The notes beneath the pieces were generated by a model. The model saw nothing but the letters and a program-made list of their open reading frames with translations. It searched no databases and was not told the DNA's origin. Below, piece after piece: positions 32,389-33,450 of a stretch of 33,450 nt of DNA; position 1 is the stretch's first letter, and each line of letters begins with the position of its first letter. Origin of the DNA: Thiohalobacter sp. (lineage in GTDB: Bacteria; Pseudomonadota; Gammaproteobacteria; DSM-19610); NCBI GenBank assembly GCA_026984835.1, contig JALSRI010000219.1:1-33450 (forward strand), in the 5' to 3' direction. Position numbers and translations under genes: made by a program.

Positions 32389-32994
32389 CTAGAAGTTAAG
32401 ACGCACACCCGCAAAATAGCGCTCGTCATCATCGGTGCCGAATTCCGCCTTGCCCACCAGATCGAGCTTCTTGGTCACCCTGAACAGGGCCGCCACCGTA
32501 CCAAATCCCTCGTCCAGGTCTCCACCGATGCGATGATAACCGGCATCCAGTTCGAGCTTCTTCAATGCCTGAAAACGCAGTCCTGCCGTGTAATCGGCAC
32601 CCAGATCGGTATTGGAACTCACATTGCTGTCGTTCAATTTCGAGTTGAAGTAGAGGAATTCGCCGTACACATCCAGCTTCTTGGCAACAATGGGGAAGTG
32701 TCCAAGCAGTCCGCCGGCGAAACGCGTTTCACTTACCGAGTCACCCGACAAGTCGAGGCGGCTACGGCCGAACTGGGCACGCAGCGAGATATACTTGTAG
32801 ATACCGAAGGCGCCATCCACGGCAACGCCATCCTCGTGGATGTCGTTGTACGGAGTATCCGAAGTGTCGAAGTTCTGACGCAGGTAACCGAAGTCGGCGT
32901 AGCTGTAACTGAAGCCTTTCGCGGCTTGCACCGAACCGGCCATCCCAGCTGCCAACAGAACCATTGCCGCTGTAACAGCTTTTTTTATAACCAT
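32389..32994 (-). CDS. Outer-membrane beta-barrel protein, OmpA/OmpW-like size
   Basis: A 201-residue protein with a signal peptide (about 1-24, ending SVQA/AKGF). The mature part alternates polar and hydrophobic residues in about eight strands (FSYSYADFGYLRQNF; ISLRAQFGRSRLDL; LDVYGEFLYFNSKL; and so on) and ends in the aromatic residue F (AGVRLNF), the signal for insertion by the BAM complex. No closer family is recognised; it could be a porin-like or structural barrel. ATG 32994 was chosen for the signal peptide and the strong AGGAGGAG site before it. No clear terminator or promoter was found. Its base composition is a little less GC-rich than its neighbours. Confidence 0.82.
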   Translation of the reverse strand: MVIKKAVTAAMVLLAAGMAGSVQAAKGFSYSYADFGYLRQNFDTSDTPYNDIHEDGVAVDGAFGIYKYISLRAQFGRSRLDLSGDSVSETRFAGGLLGHFPIVAKKLDVYGEFLYFNSKLNDSNVSSNTDLGADYTAGLRFQALKKLELDAGYHRIGGDLDEGFGTVAALFRVTKKLDLVGKAEFGTDDDERYFAGVRLNF

Positions 32995-33098
32995 TTTTCT
33001 CTCCTCCTGATTATTTTGCCCGAGTCTGGACCCGGAAGCCGCAATACTACTGACTGGCCAATACTTGTTCAAGCAGCCGCCTGATTCCCGCCCCATTG

Positions 33099-33121
33099 AA
33101 AAGGGCGGCCAGAGGCCGCCC
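33099..33121 (-). terminator. Terminator of clpB
   Basis: An 8-bp stem (GGGCGGCC/GGCCGCCC with a three-base loop) is followed by T4 on the minus strand, 27 bases past the clpB stop codon. Confidence 0.85.
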
Positions 33122-33147
33122 CGAAGACACGGGCTTCAGCAGCAATT

Positions 33148-33450
33148 TCAGGCCGCGCTGGCCTGCGCCGCCCGACGGCGGAACACCAGCTGGCCGTCTT
33201 CGACGTCCACCGCGATGGTGTCGCCCGGATGGAACTCGCCGGCCAGGATGCGCTGGGCCAGCGGGTTCTCCAGCTGGTGCTGGATGGCCCGCTTGAGCGG
33301 CCGCGCCCCGTAGACCGGGTCGAAGCCGGCCTCGCCGAGCTTGTCCAGGGCGGCATCCGTGAGCTCCAGTGACAGATCCCGCTCCGCCAGCCGCTGGCGC
33401 AGGTAGTCGATCTGGATGTTCGCGATGGCCCGGATCTGCTCGCGGCCCAG
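33148..33450 (-). CDS. clpB: ATP-dependent chaperone ClpB, C-terminal part (partial)
   Basis: The last 100 residues of the protein lie in the window; the gene continues beyond the right edge. The sequence [20 protein letters not shown] and then [16 protein letters not shown] with ENPLAQRIL belongs to the C-terminal D2-small domain of ClpB, which stabilises the hexamer. ClpB works with DnaK to dissolve protein aggregates after heat stress. The stop is TGA at 33148-33150. No start codon is present because the reading frame runs off the end. Confidence 0.95.
   Translation of the reverse strand: MGREQIRAIANIQIDYLRQRLAERDLSLELTDAALDKLGEAGFDPVYGARPLKRAIQHQLENPLAQRILAGEFHPGDTIAVDVEDGQLVFRRRAAQASAA

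Overview
The window comes from the chromosome of a GC-rich gammaproteobacterium. The tol-pal block with queE, queC and tRNA-Lys behind it, the aspS-nudB-nadA-yebC-ruvCAB block, and a GlrK/QseG/GlrR-type sigma54 system all point there. A non-discriminating type AspRS, a sodium-type (PomAB-like) flagellar stator, a VPxPA-CTERM exosortase substrate and a YeeE-type sulfur transporter suggest a free-living, motile, perhaps sulfur-using lineage. The species cannot be named from the sequence.

Layout. 1-440: a REP element, an 18-19 bp G-rich tandem array, and a tRNA-Lys with its own promoter and terminator. 440-8395 (minus): ybgC-tolQ-tolR-tolA-tolB-pal-cpoB-queE-queC-yeeE, compact and often overlapping. 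8488-12434 (minus): a small secreted EF-hand protein, then, upstream of it, a sigma54 response regulator, a QseG-like lipoprotein and a histidine kinase. 12540-15857 (plus): a three-gene overlapping operon of glycerol-kinase-like, glycerophosphodiesterase and short GlpD-like proteins. 15868-17715: a VPxPA-CTERM protein with a sigma54 promoter, a divergent DUF5335 protein, and a histone-H1-like Lys/Ala-rich protein. 17866-26429 (minus): ruvB, a DUF3179 gene, ruvA, ruvC, yebC, nadA, nudB, aspS, fmdB-like. 26559-28361 (plus): an Atm1-type ABC exporter. 28531-31313 (minus): pomA-pomB-pilZ with a sigma28-like promoter. 31479-32324 (plus): a short-chain dehydrogenase. 32389-32994 (minus): an outer-membrane beta-barrel protein. 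33148-33450 (minus): the C-terminus of ClpB.

How the parts work together. The ruv and tol-pal blocks, neighbours in many gammaproteobacteria, are separated here by about 9.5 kb of accessory genes. Inside that block lies the clearest regulatory circuit of the window. The gene directly downstream of the GlrR-type regulator encodes a secreted calcium-binding protein. Its leader carries a canonical -24/-12 sigma54 promoter, one perfect TGTC-N10-GACA site and one near-perfect site, which is the binding consensus known for enterobacterial GlrR. A second sigma54 promoter precedes the VPxPA-CTERM gene, with a different inverted repeat at almost the same distance. Intergenic regions also hold several repeat families: a REPIN, inverted repeats built from 9-bp units, a dispersed GGTGGGGT-type repeat on both sides of yebC, and the G-rich array at the left edge.
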